Source: Liopterus haemorrhoidalis (lineage: Eukaryota > Arthropoda > Insecta > Coleoptera > Dytiscidae). Taken from it: a stretch of 64,000 bases of DNA. The notes beneath the pieces are model-generated. The model searched no databases and was not told where the DNA came from. It saw nothing but the letters and a program-made list of their open reading frames with translations. Within the stretch, counting starts at the first letter, position 1, and each line of letters begins with the position of its first letter. Positions 1-11,406 of the stretch are shown here, in pieces. The position numbers and the translations under genes were made by a program. The stretch is from contig OZ020616.1 of NCBI GenBank assembly GCA_963971575.1, forward strand, positions 1,570,924 through 1,634,923, read 5' to 3'.

Positions 1-81
1 ATAATATAGTTCAACAAAAATGAAACGATTTCATTTGATCACATAAGTACGGAGAAGGTAAGTATCCCATTTATAGACTTA

Positions 82-656
82 CGAGGTGTGTAAATTAAGC
101 AACCAGACTGATTTATTAATTTTTTTTTATTCGAATAGAATTACAATTCAATATTGCCTCCTTTAAAATAACTTCCTTAGGAAGCCACACAGCGCTGGAG
201 ACGGTTCTTCCAATCCTCATAGCAGTGCTGGAACTCGGATACTGGAATAGCTTTAAGCTGGTCGGTTACGGACGTTTGAATGTTTTCGAGTGTCCCAAAA
301 TGACGTCCCTTGAGGTTATATTTCAATCTTGGGAAGAGTGAAAAGTCAAGGACTCAAATCAGGCGAATAAGGAGGCTGTTGAAGTTTTGCAAAAGTTTTC
401 GTTGCACTGTGCCCAAGTCTGAAGTAAAACCTGATGGCACACTGTTGCTCGAAATGAATTTCACTCATTTTCAGAACGCACTAGAAAAAACTTTCACGAA
501 AAAAATCGCTACGGACAACAAAATTACTCTAGCGAGTTCAAACTCGTACTGATGGTGTATCATATGTTCACCTGTTGCCCCTCCAAGTCCCGCGTCCCAA
601 ATGTTGCCAGATCAAACGGTATGTTGCCGGTCCGATTACTTAATTTACACGCCTCG
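82..656 (-). mobile_element. Internally deleted mariner-family element
   Basis: The ends are inverted repeats beginning CGAGGTGTGTAAATTAAG, and each is flanked by a TA dinucleotide, the mariner/Tc1 target duplication. The minus strand carries the start of a transposase joined directly to its C-terminus, so most of the catalytic core is missing. It is a short non-autonomous derivative, probably mobilised in trans when active. Similar TIR starts (CGAGG) occur on other elements in this window, such as the one at 25041. Confidence 0.85.
141..468 (-). pseudogene. Mariner transposase remnant (N-terminus fused to C-terminus)
   Basis: Reading leftward from an ATG at 468, about 30 N-terminal residues (start MSEIHFEQQ) are followed by the mariner motif PPYSPDLSP, which contains the last catalytic Asp region. 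A C-terminal block follows with SEFQHCYEDWKNRLQRC and then SYFKGGNIEL before the stop. The block between the HTH region and PPYSPDLSP is deleted and there are frame breaks, so no functional enzyme can be made. Family assignment rests on the YSPDLSP motif and the characteristic mariner C-terminus. Confidence 0.8.
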
Positions 657-658
657 TA

Positions 659-1466
659 TCTTTACCTTTTAGTAACATAAAAATGATAATACATTCTTTT
701 AACATAAACATTTATTTTGCTTGTTTCACTTTGTACTCTTGTACATAAGTACATTTTACTTTGATTCATTGTGTACTCTTCTTTAATGATCCACTGTGTA
801 CCATCCAAGTTTTACACCGTTGATTAGAGAAAAAAAAGTTCTATAATAATATGTGTAGTGTAATTTGAAGACAATTTATTTATAGTCATACCTTTTGTAA
901 AACAAATGCAACAATATTTTTACAAGTCTTTTTATTAAGGAAATAATCAAGGTTAACATAAGTTTTTCCTCAGCCTGTAGAATCACATATGTGCCTTTGC
1001 TGAGACATGTTACAACCCATACACAAAGAAACTAGACGTGAAAAATACAATATACCTTGTGCAGACCTTATTGTAACGGCAGTGGAAACTACAAATTTGT
1101 GGAGTTAAATTTTTTTATACGTTTCATATTATAAAAAATTATTTATTATTTTTTTCATATTTGGTGCTATAATATATTATAATATTTCCAAAATGAAATG
1201 GTTCCCACTCTTGTTAAGAGGCTTAACAATGCGGTAATGGGTTTACGGCAGCAATCCTAACACTCGCTGCTGTAAAAAAATATATAAGAGGTATTAAGGG
1301 AATTTTAAATTTAAATCGAATAGATGTAACTAGTTCAATTGAAGTTTCTTAAAAACCATTAAGGATATTTTCCAAATTTATAACCTTATTGTTTCTAAAT
1401 TTTAGAGGTTGTTATACTTGTTAGTTAGATAATTTTCAACGTTCATAGCGTGCATACATTAACAAC
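659..1466. other. AT-rich spacer, nothing recognised
   Basis: There is no ORF of note, no RNA gene and no terminal repeat that I can support. The sequence is strongly AT-rich with short A and T runs. Confidence 0.5.
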
Positions 1467-1892
1467 ATGGCTCTTTGGCGACCATTTGATTTTGAAGAAA
1501 TTCCTAATTACTGTAGTGAAAATAGTGAATCTGTGCAAGGTGATTTGGAGTGCGAAAATGTGGACGTTGACGTGGATTGCGAAAATGTGAACGTGGCTAC
1601 TAAAGAAAAATGTAATTTGTCAGAAGTTCTGATTCTGAACGTTTATAAAAAGTTAGTTTCGGAAGGTAATGACAAACCTATACTTAGAACTGCGGAATTA
1701 ATTTGTGTTTCATACAGAACAATTCAACGTATCATTGTTCGTGGCAAAAATCAGCAGCGAAAACGACCCGATTTACAAGTTTTCAAGAAAATAGATAGTT
1801 TTATGTCTAAAACAATAATAAATAAAATATACGATTGTGCTTCTTTTAATAAAAAAGTTGGAAGACTGAATAGAGTTTCCATACAAAGTTAG
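1467..1892 (+). CDS. 141-aa ORF with transposase-like helix-turn-helix segment
   Basis: This uninterrupted ORF starts MALWRPFDFEEIPNY. Residues ~1-50 are acidic with a repeated CENVDVD-type motif. Residues ~52-92 (LSEVLILNVYKKLV ... VSYRTIQRIIVRGK) resemble the N-terminal HTH of insect IS630/Tc1-type (DDE_3) transposases, which usually reads ILNVYxxF...VSxxTVxRIxxEG. No DDE catalytic region follows, and the last ~40 residues match nothing I know. It is either a truncated transposase N-terminus or a small domesticated HTH protein. An unrelated spurious ORF cannot be excluded. Confidence 0.45.
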   Translation: MALWRPFDFEEIPNYCSENSESVQGDLECENVDVDVDCENVNVATKEKCNLSEVLILNVYKKLVSEGNDKPILRTAELICVSYRTIQRIIVRGKNQQRKRPDLQVFKKIDSFMSKTIINKIYDCASFNKKVGRLNRVSIQS

Positions 1893-2143
1893 CCATATGT
1901 ATAATTATTTGAAGTTGCTAGGATTTATTTTTGTTGCAAAAAAAGAATGATTTTTGATCAGTCCTAAGCCTGATAAAAATGTGAAGCAATGTCATGTGAG
2001 TATATACAGTTCATTCTAAATAGCATATAAGAAAACACGTTTATTTTATTTAAAATACTATGACTAAATTATTTAAATATTACGGTCCTGGCAACTGTTA
2101 TTAACAGTACCATAAACTCAGCAGGTATAATAGTTGTATAACT

Positions 2144-2185
2144 ATTCCAATAATGGCTGACAATACTGTCAGTCATTATTGGAAT
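2144..2185. repeat. 42-base inverted repeat (hairpin)
   Basis: The arm ATTCCAATAATGGCTGACA is separated by four bases from its reverse complement with one mismatch. No transposon ends or terminator context were seen. Confidence 0.75.
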
Positions 2186-2635
2186 CAGTAAGTGAGGGTG
2201 GCCATTTCACTTTGGAAATACTATACTAGTGGGTGTACTCGTGTTTCTCTACGGCATTTCACTACTTTAAAACGAAGAAAGTAGAACATAACGCTCACAA
2301 AGCTAAAGTTAAATATATAAAACGATAATATAATTTACAATTAACTATTAGAGATGGGAAATATAGAAATCTCCAGCACTGCCATCTATTGGTAAGTTCC
2401 GTACCAAATAGCGACATACATGTACAACTTTAAACATTTCTGTGCATGCGTACAATTTACACTGTGATAACTCCGTTATTATTAATCTTTGATGTATAGT
2501 GTTAAGTACATTATGATTCTACGTGAAATGTTCTAATTTGTTATTCTAAAATAATTGATATATCACTATAAAATACACAGAAAATGTAAGAAATCATGTT
2601 GATATCCAATTACCTTAGCAATTTTATTGGATTTA

Positions 2636-2830
2636 TAAAAGTGGGTAATTTTCCATGAGCATTTTTCAGTATGAGTAATTGTCGTGTGAGCATTTATCAC
2701 TGCGATATTTTCGGTGTGGGGAATTTTCTATGTGAGTATGATTCCGTGTGAGGAGTTTTCGTGTGATCACTTATGACTGTGCGCACTTTTCTGTTGGCAT
2801 TCTTCTTCTGCGGATATTTCTGGTCATGAT
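2636..2830 (+). repeat. Degenerate minisatellite of GTGTGAG/ATTTTC units
   Basis: Roughly eight loosely similar units alternate GTGTGAGCATTT-like and AATTTTC-like words with irregular spacing of ~20-28 bases. The periodicity is judged by eye only. Confidence 0.4.
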
Positions 2831-3130
2831 TTCTCAGCTAGTATTAAATAAATTTGTACATTTAATCCGACGTTGAATTTTCACCAGAAGAAAATTATTT
2901 TTATTAAATATACTAATATTATTAGCATTATTTTTGCCAAATATTAAACCAAATGAAAAGAATCGCGCTCATATACTGGGTACATATTGTACAGAATCAG
3001 GCTCTAAACCGATCAATATTTTGAACAACGAGATGAACTTAAAAGAAAACTAAAAATCTAGATCTGATACGAACTGAATGCATTGTACCTATGATAATTC
3101 AAATTTTACGTCAAAGTACACCTTATTTTT

Positions 3131-6100
3131 ACCGACCGCCAACATATATAAGGGAGGTATTGTGATCATACCGATTTTGACATTTCGAGATTTCGATGGA
3201 TCTCCACGAATTGAGGTCTCTACATAACGTTTCGACTATTTTTAGCGTGATGTGTGTCTGTCTGTCTGTCAGTCTGTCTGTCTGTCCGTCCGTCTGTCTG
3301 TGTACACGTGCAGAGCAAATTCGGATAAAAGCTACATTTGACCCAATATCGTATCGTTTCTTTTTTACCGACCGCCAACATATAATAAGGGAGGTATTGT
3401 GATCATACCGATTTTGACATTTCGAGATTTCGATGGATCTCCACGAATTGAGGTCCCTACATAACGTTTTGACTATTTTTAGCATGATGTGTGTCTGTCT
3501 GTCTGTCAGTCTGTCTGTCTGTCCGTCCGTCTGTCTGTGTACACGTGCAGAGCAAATTCGACTAAAGGCTACATTTGACCCAATATCGTATCGTTTCTTT
3601 TTTACCGACCGCCAACATATATATAAGGGAGGTATTTTGATCATACCGATTTTGACATTTCGAGATATCGATGGATCTCCACGAATTGAGGTCTCTACAT
3701 AACGTTTTGACTATTTTTAGCGTGATGTGTGTCTGTCAGTCTGTCTGTCTGCCCGTCCGTCTGTCTGTGTCACGTGCAGAGCAAATTTGGCTAAAAGCTA
3801 CATTTGACCCAATATCGTATCGTTTCTTTTTTACCGACCGCCAACATATAATAAGGGAGGTATTGTGATCATACCGATTTTGACATTTCGAGATTTCAAT
3901 GGATCTCCACGAATTGAGGTCCCTACATAACGTTTTGACTATTTTTAGCATGATGTGTGTCTGTCTGTCTGTCTGTCTGTCTGTCTGCCCGTCCGTCTGT
4001 CTGTGTACACGTGCAGAGCAAATTCGGCTAAAAGCTACATTTGACCCAATATCATATCGTTTCTTTTTTACCGACCGCCAACATATATAAGGGAGGTATT
4101 GTGATCATACCGATTTTTACGTTTCGAGATTTCGATGGATCTCCACGAATTGAGGTCCCTACATAACGTTTTGACTATTTTTAGCATGATGTGTGTCTGT
4201 CTGTCTGTCTGTCTGTCTGCCCGTCCGTCTGTCTGTGTACACGTGCAGAGCAAATTCGGCTAAAAGCTACATTTGACCCAATATCATATCGTTTCTTTTT
4301 TACCGACCGCCAACATATATAAGGGAGGTATTGTGATCATACCGATTTTGACATTTCGAGATTTCAATGGATCTCCACGAATTGAGGTCCCTACATAACG
4401 TTTTGACTATTTTTAGCATGATGTGTGTCTGTCTGTCTGTCTGTCTGTCCGTCCGTCTGTCTGTGTACACGTGCAGAGCAAATTCGACTAAAGGCTACAT
4501 TTGACCCAATATCGTATCGTTTCCTTTTTACCGACCGCCAACATATATAAGGGAGGTATTGTGATCATACCGATTTTCACATTTCGAGACTTCGTTGGAT
4601 CTCCACGAATTGAGGTCCCTACATAACGTTTTGACTATTTTTAGCATGATGTCTGTCGGTCTGTCTGTCCGTCTGTCTGTCTGTCCGTCCGTCGGTCTGT
4701 GTATACGTGCAGAGCAAATTCGGCTAAAAGCTACATTTGACCCAATATCGTATCGTTTCTTTTTTGCCGACCGTCAACATATATAAGGGAGGTATTGTAA
4801 TCAAACCGATTTTGACATTTCGAGATTTCGATGGATCTCCACGAATTGAGGTCCCTACATAACGTTTTGACCGTTTTTAGCATGATGTCTATGTATACGT
4901 GCAGAGCAAATTCGGCTAAAAGGATTTTTATGAAATTTCATATTTAAGCTTTTGAGATCAATGGCACGAGTTGATCAACTTTTGGTAAAAATCGGTTGAC
5001 TAGAAATGGGAGTTTACTCGTGTCGATGTTAAGATTTTTGCGAATATTTCATAACAGAAAAATATTTAACAAAAGTTGCTATAAAAGCAATAACTAACAA
5101 CTTATTTCAGACATTTTTTGATAAAATGAAAAAATATAATATAACATTTATTTAATTTTTGAAATAGGGCCCCCTTTAGGCTTTTTTTTGTATAGATATA
5201 TAAACTTTGTCTCTCATATAAGGAGCAGAAACTAATTCTATCTCCATGTATAAAATTTTATCAAAATTGGCCCATAAACATTAAAAATATTGTAATTTTA
5301 AAAAAATTGGACCCCCATTTAGGCCTTTTTTTGTACAGATACATGAATTTTGAACACCTACATACCTGGAGACACTAATTCTAATATTCTGTGTCAAATC
5401 CCATCGAAATCGGTCCATAAATAAGCGAGTTATGGCCGTGCTCTATTTTTGGTCAAAACTGGAGCAAATTTTTTTACCAACTTGCGAATTTGATGTTTTT
5501 ACTATACAGGTAAAAGCCTCATGCACTCCTAATTCTAAAACTGTAAGTATTTCCAAAATCCGTTCATAAATAAACGAGCTACAGTCATTTGAACTAGTTT
5601 CCATTAATCCGCTCTAATTATTTGGTCTAATTCAGTAATTAGTTCAGATATTTGGTTTAGTTTAGGTGTATTCCCGGGTTAGCAGCACTTGCCATACATT
5701 TCTGAATCAAATCAAAATATAAATATACGTCATTAGGATTACAATGTAATTTACTGGAAAAACGTATGTTTTAATTGTAATTTATGCAGATAAAATTTGA
5801 TCAAGGACTTTTTAATTAGGCCTTTTGATTGGCCCTAGGTACGTGTCGTCAACAGACGCTAAGTATCCGAAGATGGCTACCTATTTTTGTCTAATGATGA
5901 CATTTGATATTTTTTAAGGAAATTAAATTGAAAATTTGTGCTGAAAAGTTGTAAAAAGGTAAGAAATATTTTAAAATTTAATTAGAATTTATTATTTATA
6001 TTTCACAACAGAAAAATATTTCGAAAAAAAATTTATTTAACAAAAGTTGCTATAAAAGCAATAGCTAATAACTTTTATTTGAGACATTTTTTGATAAGAC

Positions 6101-6278
6101 GAAAAAAAAATGTATTTATTTTTTATACTTATAAGTAACGTTTCCATGGTCATGATAAATAATATCTCTGTTAAAAAATATTAGGCCAAATTATTTCTAC
6201 TCTGCTGCTAGAATGTATTTTCTACAAGTACTTTGTGATGGCGGTCGGTCCTGTGGTGGCAACAGCTGATTTTTTTTA
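3131..6278 (+). repeat. Family A tandem array: eight heads plus one body and tail
   Basis: Eight copies of the family A head start at 3131, 3367, 3604, 3833, 4070, 4302, 4530 and 4766, a period of 228-237 bases. Each begins ACCGACCGCCAACATATA (the last is GCCGACCGTC), has TA-rich target-like sequence, then a (GTCT/GTCC)n tract in all but the last, then a block ending TATCGTTTCTTTTTT. The eighth head runs on into the family body. The body is interrupted by ~870 bases at about 5131-6002 and then resumes to the conserved tail GGCGGTCGGTCCTGTGG ... CAGCTGATTTTT near 6278. The many short ORFs here are the repeat translated and are not genes. The structure resembles DINE-1/Helentron-associated elements, which carry GTCY tracts and can form satellites. 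Confidence 0.85.
5160..5600 (+). repeat. Three diverged ~140-base repeats inside the array body
   Basis: Segments at about 5166-5300, 5305-5445 and 5465-5595 share an order of words: CC(T)TTTAGGC + T-run, GTA(T/C)AGATA, ACTAATTCTA, and a CCATAAA(C/T)AA ending. They are strongly diverged and non-coding. They may be an insertion or an internal part of a longer ancestral element. Confidence 0.5.
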
Positions 6279-6960
6279 AATATACCTATCATTCATTAAG
6301 GGGCGCAATTCAAATATTTGCCCGGGGCGCTAGAATTCGTCGGGCTGGCCCTGCCTATCAGATATTCTATCAACTATAACTTTATATATCTACCATTATA
6401 ATAATTATCAAATTTGTAGTCAAATGTTCATAGGTATGATATGTAAATTAACCTGTTTGGTAAAAATATGAAGTGGCGCCTATGAAATGTTATAAATTTT
6501 TAATGGTAAAAACGTGAAAGTTGTAGCCCCGCCTTGAAGCATGTGTCATTGGTTAACTAAGACCCCCCGTCGTCCAATAATAATGCAGACTTCCGGTATT
6601 GGCGCCGGCGCTAATGTGCCAAATTATTTATGTATGATCCTCGTATTTAAGCACTCTTCTCAAACAGGGTTATAAATTTACAAATAACACAAACATTTTA
6701 AAACTTCACTTGAAGTAGCAAAATCTAAAAATACCGTATATGACCTTTGATAAAAAAAATCGCAGACTAGTGTCACAGAACTTAATCGACAAGAATTTAA
6801 GAGGGAAGTTCAAAATTGACCTGCAGTTTATTTTTTTTTAAACTTAATTGAAGAGCACTGTAATGAGGTTTTATATTCATCATAGTTCACAATAGATATG
6901 TCAGCTAATACCATAAAAAATTCCAACTTGACTGTATCAATACTGTCAATATTATTAACA
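6279..6960. other. Non-coding stretch, no gene seen
   Basis: It holds a GGGGCGC...GGCTGGCCCTGCC segment (about 6301-6356) like the end of an unidentified transposon. Otherwise it is AT-rich sequence without supported features. Confidence 0.4.
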
Positions 6961-7275
6961 ATGGCGTCCAACGATGTTTTAAAATCGGTTGTACAACGTG
7001 TTATTATTAAATTTCTTTTTAATGAAGGTGTAAAAGCGACTGAGATTGATCTGAAACTTCAAAAACAGTTGCAGAAGAATGTTTATCATTCAGCACAGTC
7101 TTTAATTTATGTAAATCTAACTAGGATTGACGCGATCGCGTATCAAAATTTCCATATGCTGCCTCTCCAGCATTTACTGTGAAACTTGAGAATATTCAAA
7201 AAGCTGACCAGCTCATCCGGAGCTATAGGCGAATATCTGTGAAGGAAATCATCTTCCATATGGTCCAAACTTAAC
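6961..7275 (+). pseudogene. Mariner-like transposase N-terminal fragment
   Basis: From an internal ATG, residues read VVQRVIIKFLFNEGVKATEI, the first helix-turn-helix of mariner-type transposases. After a break, a second piece reads LIRSYRRISVKEIIFHM, which fits the second HTH (ISVKEIAxxL). Frames differ between the pieces and the catalytic domain is absent. The leader in front of the ATG is not recognised. Confidence 0.6.
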
Positions 7276-7283
7276 CCCAAGTC

Positions 7284-7340
7284 AGGCGTCGGCAACCTGC
7301 GGCTCTTTTAGAAAATATTGTGGCTCTTTGAAAATTGGCT
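7284..7340 (+). mobile_element. Probable hAT-type terminal fragment
   Basis: The string CAGGCGTCGGCAACCTGCGGC, starting a few bases after an AT-rich flank and followed by GGCTCTTTGAAAA, resembles one terminus of common hAT elements (CAGGGGTCGGCAACC type). No matching second end was found nearby. Confidence 0.35.
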
Positions 7341-7542
7341 GGTTTTTATTTTAATATAATTTATTTTTTAATTTTCAACTTTTTGACTGTACTATACAGG
7401 TTTTGTATTGTTCAGGATGTTTTACGGAAATTACATAAAATATTAGGAAGTATTTCAAATACTAACGTTTTCAGACAACAAATATCAAATACAAATACCT
7501 GGGGAAAGGTCCAAATACGTAGAGATACCTTTATCTCTGTAA

Positions 7543-8911
7543 CACTGCAAATCTCAAGTGAGTACTAGTATTCATTTAAAGTGCGTACATTGCTTGTCCT
7601 CGTTTTTACTCACGTACAAGTGAGTACTTTTGTACGCACTTTAAATGAGTACTAGTACTCACTTAAACTGAGTACTAGTACGCATTTTAAATGGGTAGTG
7701 GAAAGGAAGAGAGGGTAGTAATACGCACTTATAGTGCGTACATAGGTATAAAACTCTTTTCTTGAGTGACGTCACAATAAAGCTTTAAAATTCAGGAAAA
7801 GTAAAAATGTTGATTGAACATCAGAAAAATAGTTTTTAAATTATTATAATCAATAATTTATACACTTTTTTTGCCAATTTTCAATGCAATCCTTTTCCAG
7901 AATTTATGAAGCTTCATATTTTTCTGTAAATAATAAAATGCGATTATTATTATTTCTTGAATATATTTATTTAAAAAATTTTCAAACCTTTCAGATATTA
8001 CAACTAAAATAATCATAATGATTAAGTATAAGTATGAACTTAGTTATCATCTAAAATTCAATAAATTATTCTAAACAATTTCTACGAATAATAGAAGATA
8101 AAAATTATGATTTTCTCCTTAGTTACATTTTGAAACGTATTATTTTAGTATCTAAAATATAATGTAATTGTCTCGGTAATTATGTCGTATAATAGAATCA
8201 ATGTTAAATCTTTAAACATATCTAGAAGGTACCTGAATTAATCTGAGCGCATTTATTCCTAAAATAATGCAATCATCACATGTGCTATTATTATATCGCA
8301 TTTAAATTAAAACTGCATATTTGTATAACTAACTTTGAGGCTTCCGAACCTTCTTAAACAAAAACTATGCAAAAATAAATTCTGGCTTCAGCAGCCTCTC
8401 AATGCTACATTTCACTTTATTATTATTATTTTTCACTTTTACTTAACTTTAAATTCACTTATTAATCAGCAGATATTTTGGCACTTTTTTTTTTAATTTT
8501 TAATTGTCTAATAAACGTTAATATTGTACTATTATTTGGTTGTTTAGTTTTAAAGAGCTTATATGACAGGAAATTTAATATGTTAGGTTAGGTTAGAAAT
8601 TCATCGCAAGTATATTGAAAGTACGCATTTAAAATGAGTATTAGTACTCACATATAACGCGTATTAAAAGTACGCATTTAAAATGAGTATTAGTACTCAC
8701 ATATAACGCGTAGTTTCCGCTTTAGAAGTGAGTACTTGTACTCGTTTTACGTGAGTATTTTGAAGTACTCATTTATAACGAGTACTAGTACTCACTTCAA
8801 ATGCGTTCACTTATCTCCTTCTTCAAAGTGAGTACAAGTACGCACTTTAAATGAGTAATATTAAAAGTACTCATTTAAAAGGAGTACTATTACTCACTAA
8901 GATTTGCAGTG
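7543..8911. mobile_element. Element C, copy 1 (CACTGCAAATC termini, GAGTAC arrays)
   Basis: It starts CACTGCAAATCTCAAGTG and ends with the complementary CACTAAGATTTGCAGTG. Both ends carry dense arrays of overlapping short palindromes and half sites (GAGTACTAGTACTC, AGTACGCA, GTGAGTAC): about ten on the left (7555-7760) and about sixteen on the right (8600-8900). Flanking AA on both sides may be the 2-bp target duplication. The interior (7770-8580) is AT-rich and non-coding. A shorter copy at 21553 confirms both boundaries. It is a non-autonomous TIR element of unknown superfamily. Confidence 0.8.
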
Positions 8912-9032
8912 AAGAGATACAGAAAGCAATAAAATTAGGGAAAAATCTTAGATTTTACAGTGGTTTTTATAATTATGATGGTATTTTCTAATCCTTGTTT
9001 ACACTAAATATAACACAAATTTTTTGAATATA

Positions 9033-9130
9033 CAGTCGATTCCGCTTAATCGGGACTAGTACATTTTGTCCCGGTTAAGCGGCTGGCCCAATTATTCGAA
9101 GTTCCACAAAAATTACCGGATTAGAGTTTT
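9033..9130 (+). mobile_element. Pogo/Tigger-like terminus
   Basis: Preceded by TA, the sequence CAGTCGATTCCGCTTAATCG is followed by CCCGGTTAAGCGG and CCGGATTAG, a layout typical of pogo/Tigger ends. A TCCCGGTTAAGCGG segment is inversely related to the first words. The other end was not found, so this is a fragment. A segment rich in GTCCCGG at 9258-9345 follows and is unassigned. Confidence 0.5.
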
Positions 9131-9554
9131 TTGATAAGTATTTTATTTGATAAATTGCAGAAAAATAAAACAACTCACAAAACTATTCGTAGGTATGTAT
9201 ACATATTAAAAAATTATATACGTATCAAATATCGTATCCTACTAAGATAGAGCTGCCATACGTCCCGGTACACCGGGATATGTCCCGGTTTTGAGATCTG
9301 TGTCCCAGTGTCCCAGTCTAAGAATCATTTGTCCCGGTCGATTTAAAATTTACGCATATTAAAAAATTATTTTCCTACGCATACCTACACAAAAAATCAT
9401 CATATTTTTCCAGTCGAACTGAGTGTTCCAAAATGATTCACCATTGATCCCAACGTTTTGCTCTTGGAATATCTATTATCAATCTCTTCTTTAATTGTAT
9501 TTTTTTGTCTTCCAATTTTTTTTTTAAATTAAATTTTAAAAGATTGACCTTTTT

Positions 9555-10140
9555 ACCGACCGTCAACATATATAAGAGAGGTATTGTGATCATACCGATT
9601 TTGACATTTCGAGATTTCGATGGATCTCCACGAATTGAGGTCCCTACACAACGTTTTGACTATTTTTAGCATGATGTCTGTCGGTCTGTCTGTCCGTCTG
9701 TCTGTCTGTCCGTCTGTCTGTCTGTCCGTCTGTCCGTCTGTGTACACGTGCAGAGTAAATTCGGCTGAAAGGATTTTTATGATACTTCATATTTAAGCTT
9801 CTGCCATCAATGGCACGAGTTGATCAACTTTTGGTAAAAATCGGTTGACTAAAAATGGGAGTTTACTCGTGTCGATTTTAAGATTTTTATGAATATTTCA
9901 CAACAGAAAAATATTTCGAAAAAATTTATTGAACTAAAGTTGCTATAAAAGCAACAATTAATAACTTTTATTTGAGACGTTTTTTCATACTTATAAGTAA
10001 CGTTTCCATGATCATGATAAATAATATCTCTGTTAGAAAATATTAGGCCAAGTTATTTCTACTCTGCTGCTAGCATGTATTTTATATAAGTACTTTACGA
10101 TGGCGGTCGGTCCTGTGGTGGCCACAGCTGATTTTTTTAT
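9555..10140 (+). repeat. Family A element, near full length
   Basis: It has the head ACCGACCGTCAACATATATA, a (GTCT/GTCC)n tract at 9676-9740, GTACACGTGCAGAG, a body with GTTGATCAACTTTTGGTAAA, and the tail GGCGGTCGGTCCTGTGGTGG CCACAGCTGATTT split at the GGTGG CC junction. The termini are complementary over ACCGACCGCC/GGCGGTCGGT, placed slightly internally. Flanks are T-rich on both sides. It has no coding capacity. Confidence 0.85.
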
Positions 10141-10871
10141 AATAAAGTTATGATTGTCGATAAAAGTTTTTTTAAGTGGTTTTTGGGGGGGTCCCCGTCG
10201 GTATACATTTTCTGATATAACTTAAAATAATTCAGACTATTTAAAGTTTCGTAGGTATAATCAAGAATATAATTAATGTCTGTATATAGTAAAATGGTCC
10301 AAAGACCTATTTTCCAATTGAGTTTGATTGTTAACTCATCCAGTTTCTGGTATTTCTTGATCATGCAAAATTTTCTGATATGGAAAATAAATTAGAAAAA
10401 ATCAGATGCAATACTATTTTTATTAGGCCCTTATTAATATTGGACAACCCGTTCAGATGTTTTACAATCATATGGGAGTGACTTGCGCACGCTTCTTTTG
10501 GAGATACATTTATAAATGCGCCTGTGCAGACACAAGCGCCGGAAAAGGGGTCTAAAAATTTTCTAGAGTACATAAAATTCATAACATTATAAAATTGACT
10601 ACTTTACAGAAGAAATTAAAATGACGAATCCAAGAAACTTGTTTAGAAGTGATGTCGTCAGTAAAGGCTAGTCGGTCAGTCAATGCAGTTGCGTCACTTT
10701 AACGTCACATTTTTTATGACGTCATATTAGATACGTTAACATGGCATCCAAAATAGAAATAAGTTGAATTTAACCTAAAAAGCTATGCACTACACACAAT
10801 GTCACAAAATAGAAATCTATTAGAAAATATATAACTAAATACAAAACTGCTAAATAAACAACAAACTAAAT
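10141..10871. other. No gene recognised
   Basis: Two minus-strand ORFs of 73-75 codons (10137-10364 and 10361-10582) overlap by four bases but show no recognisable domain or codon bias, and I do not call them genes. The rest is AT-rich and non-coding. Confidence 0.4.
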
Positions 10872-11199
10872 AAAAAAAAATCAGCTGTGTCCACCACAGG
10901 ACCGACCGCCTTCACAAAGTACTTTTATACTGCTTTATCAAAAAATGTCTCAAATAAAAGTTGTTAGTTATTGCCTTTGTAGCAACTTTTGTTGGGTAAA
11001 TTTTTTCAAAATATTCTGTTGTGAATTATTAACAAAAATCTTAAAACCGGCACGGGTAAACTCCCATTTCTAGTTAACCGATTTTTACCAAAAGTTGATC
11101 AACTTGTCCCATTGATGTCAAAAGCTTAAATATGAAGTTTCATAATAATCCTTTCAGCCGAATTAGCTCTGCACGTGTACACGGACCGACAGACAGACC

Positions 11200-11234
<35 letters not shown>

Positions 11235-11406
11235 GGACAGACAGACAGCCAGACAGACAGACGGACGGACAGACCGACAGACATCATGCTAAAAATAGTC
11301 AAAACGTTATGTAAGGACCTAAATTGGAGATCCATCGAAATCTCGAAATGTCAAAATCAGTATGATCACAATACCTCCCTTATATATGTTGGTGGTCGGT
11401 AAAAAA
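10872..11406 (-). repeat. Family A element
   Basis: Inverted orientation: the tail (TCAGCTGTGTCCACCACAGG) is at the left, the GACA/GACG tract at 11186-11280, and the head complement GGTGGTCGGTAAAAA at the right. It lies 0.7 kb from the oppositely oriented copy at 9555, so their tails face each other. Confidence 0.85.

Larger units (their letters stand above)
1893..3130. other. Non-coding AT-rich stretch with a hairpin and a degenerate short repeat
   Basis: No gene is seen. It contains a near-perfect hairpin at 2144-2185 and, at about 2636-2830, a loose series of ~20-25 base units built on GTGTGAG/GAATTTTC-like words. Both are listed separately. Confidence 0.5.

Noticed and set aside
3129..4786. 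Eight short ORFs with Ser/Val/Cys or Arg/Gln/Thr/Asp repeats
   Set aside because: They are the family A head and its GTCY tract translated on both strands. The same ORFs recur at every other copy of the repeat.
8581..8596. TTAGG telomeric repeat array
   Set aside because: Only about two and a half units (TTAGGTTAGGTTAG), too short for a telomere or internal telomeric array.
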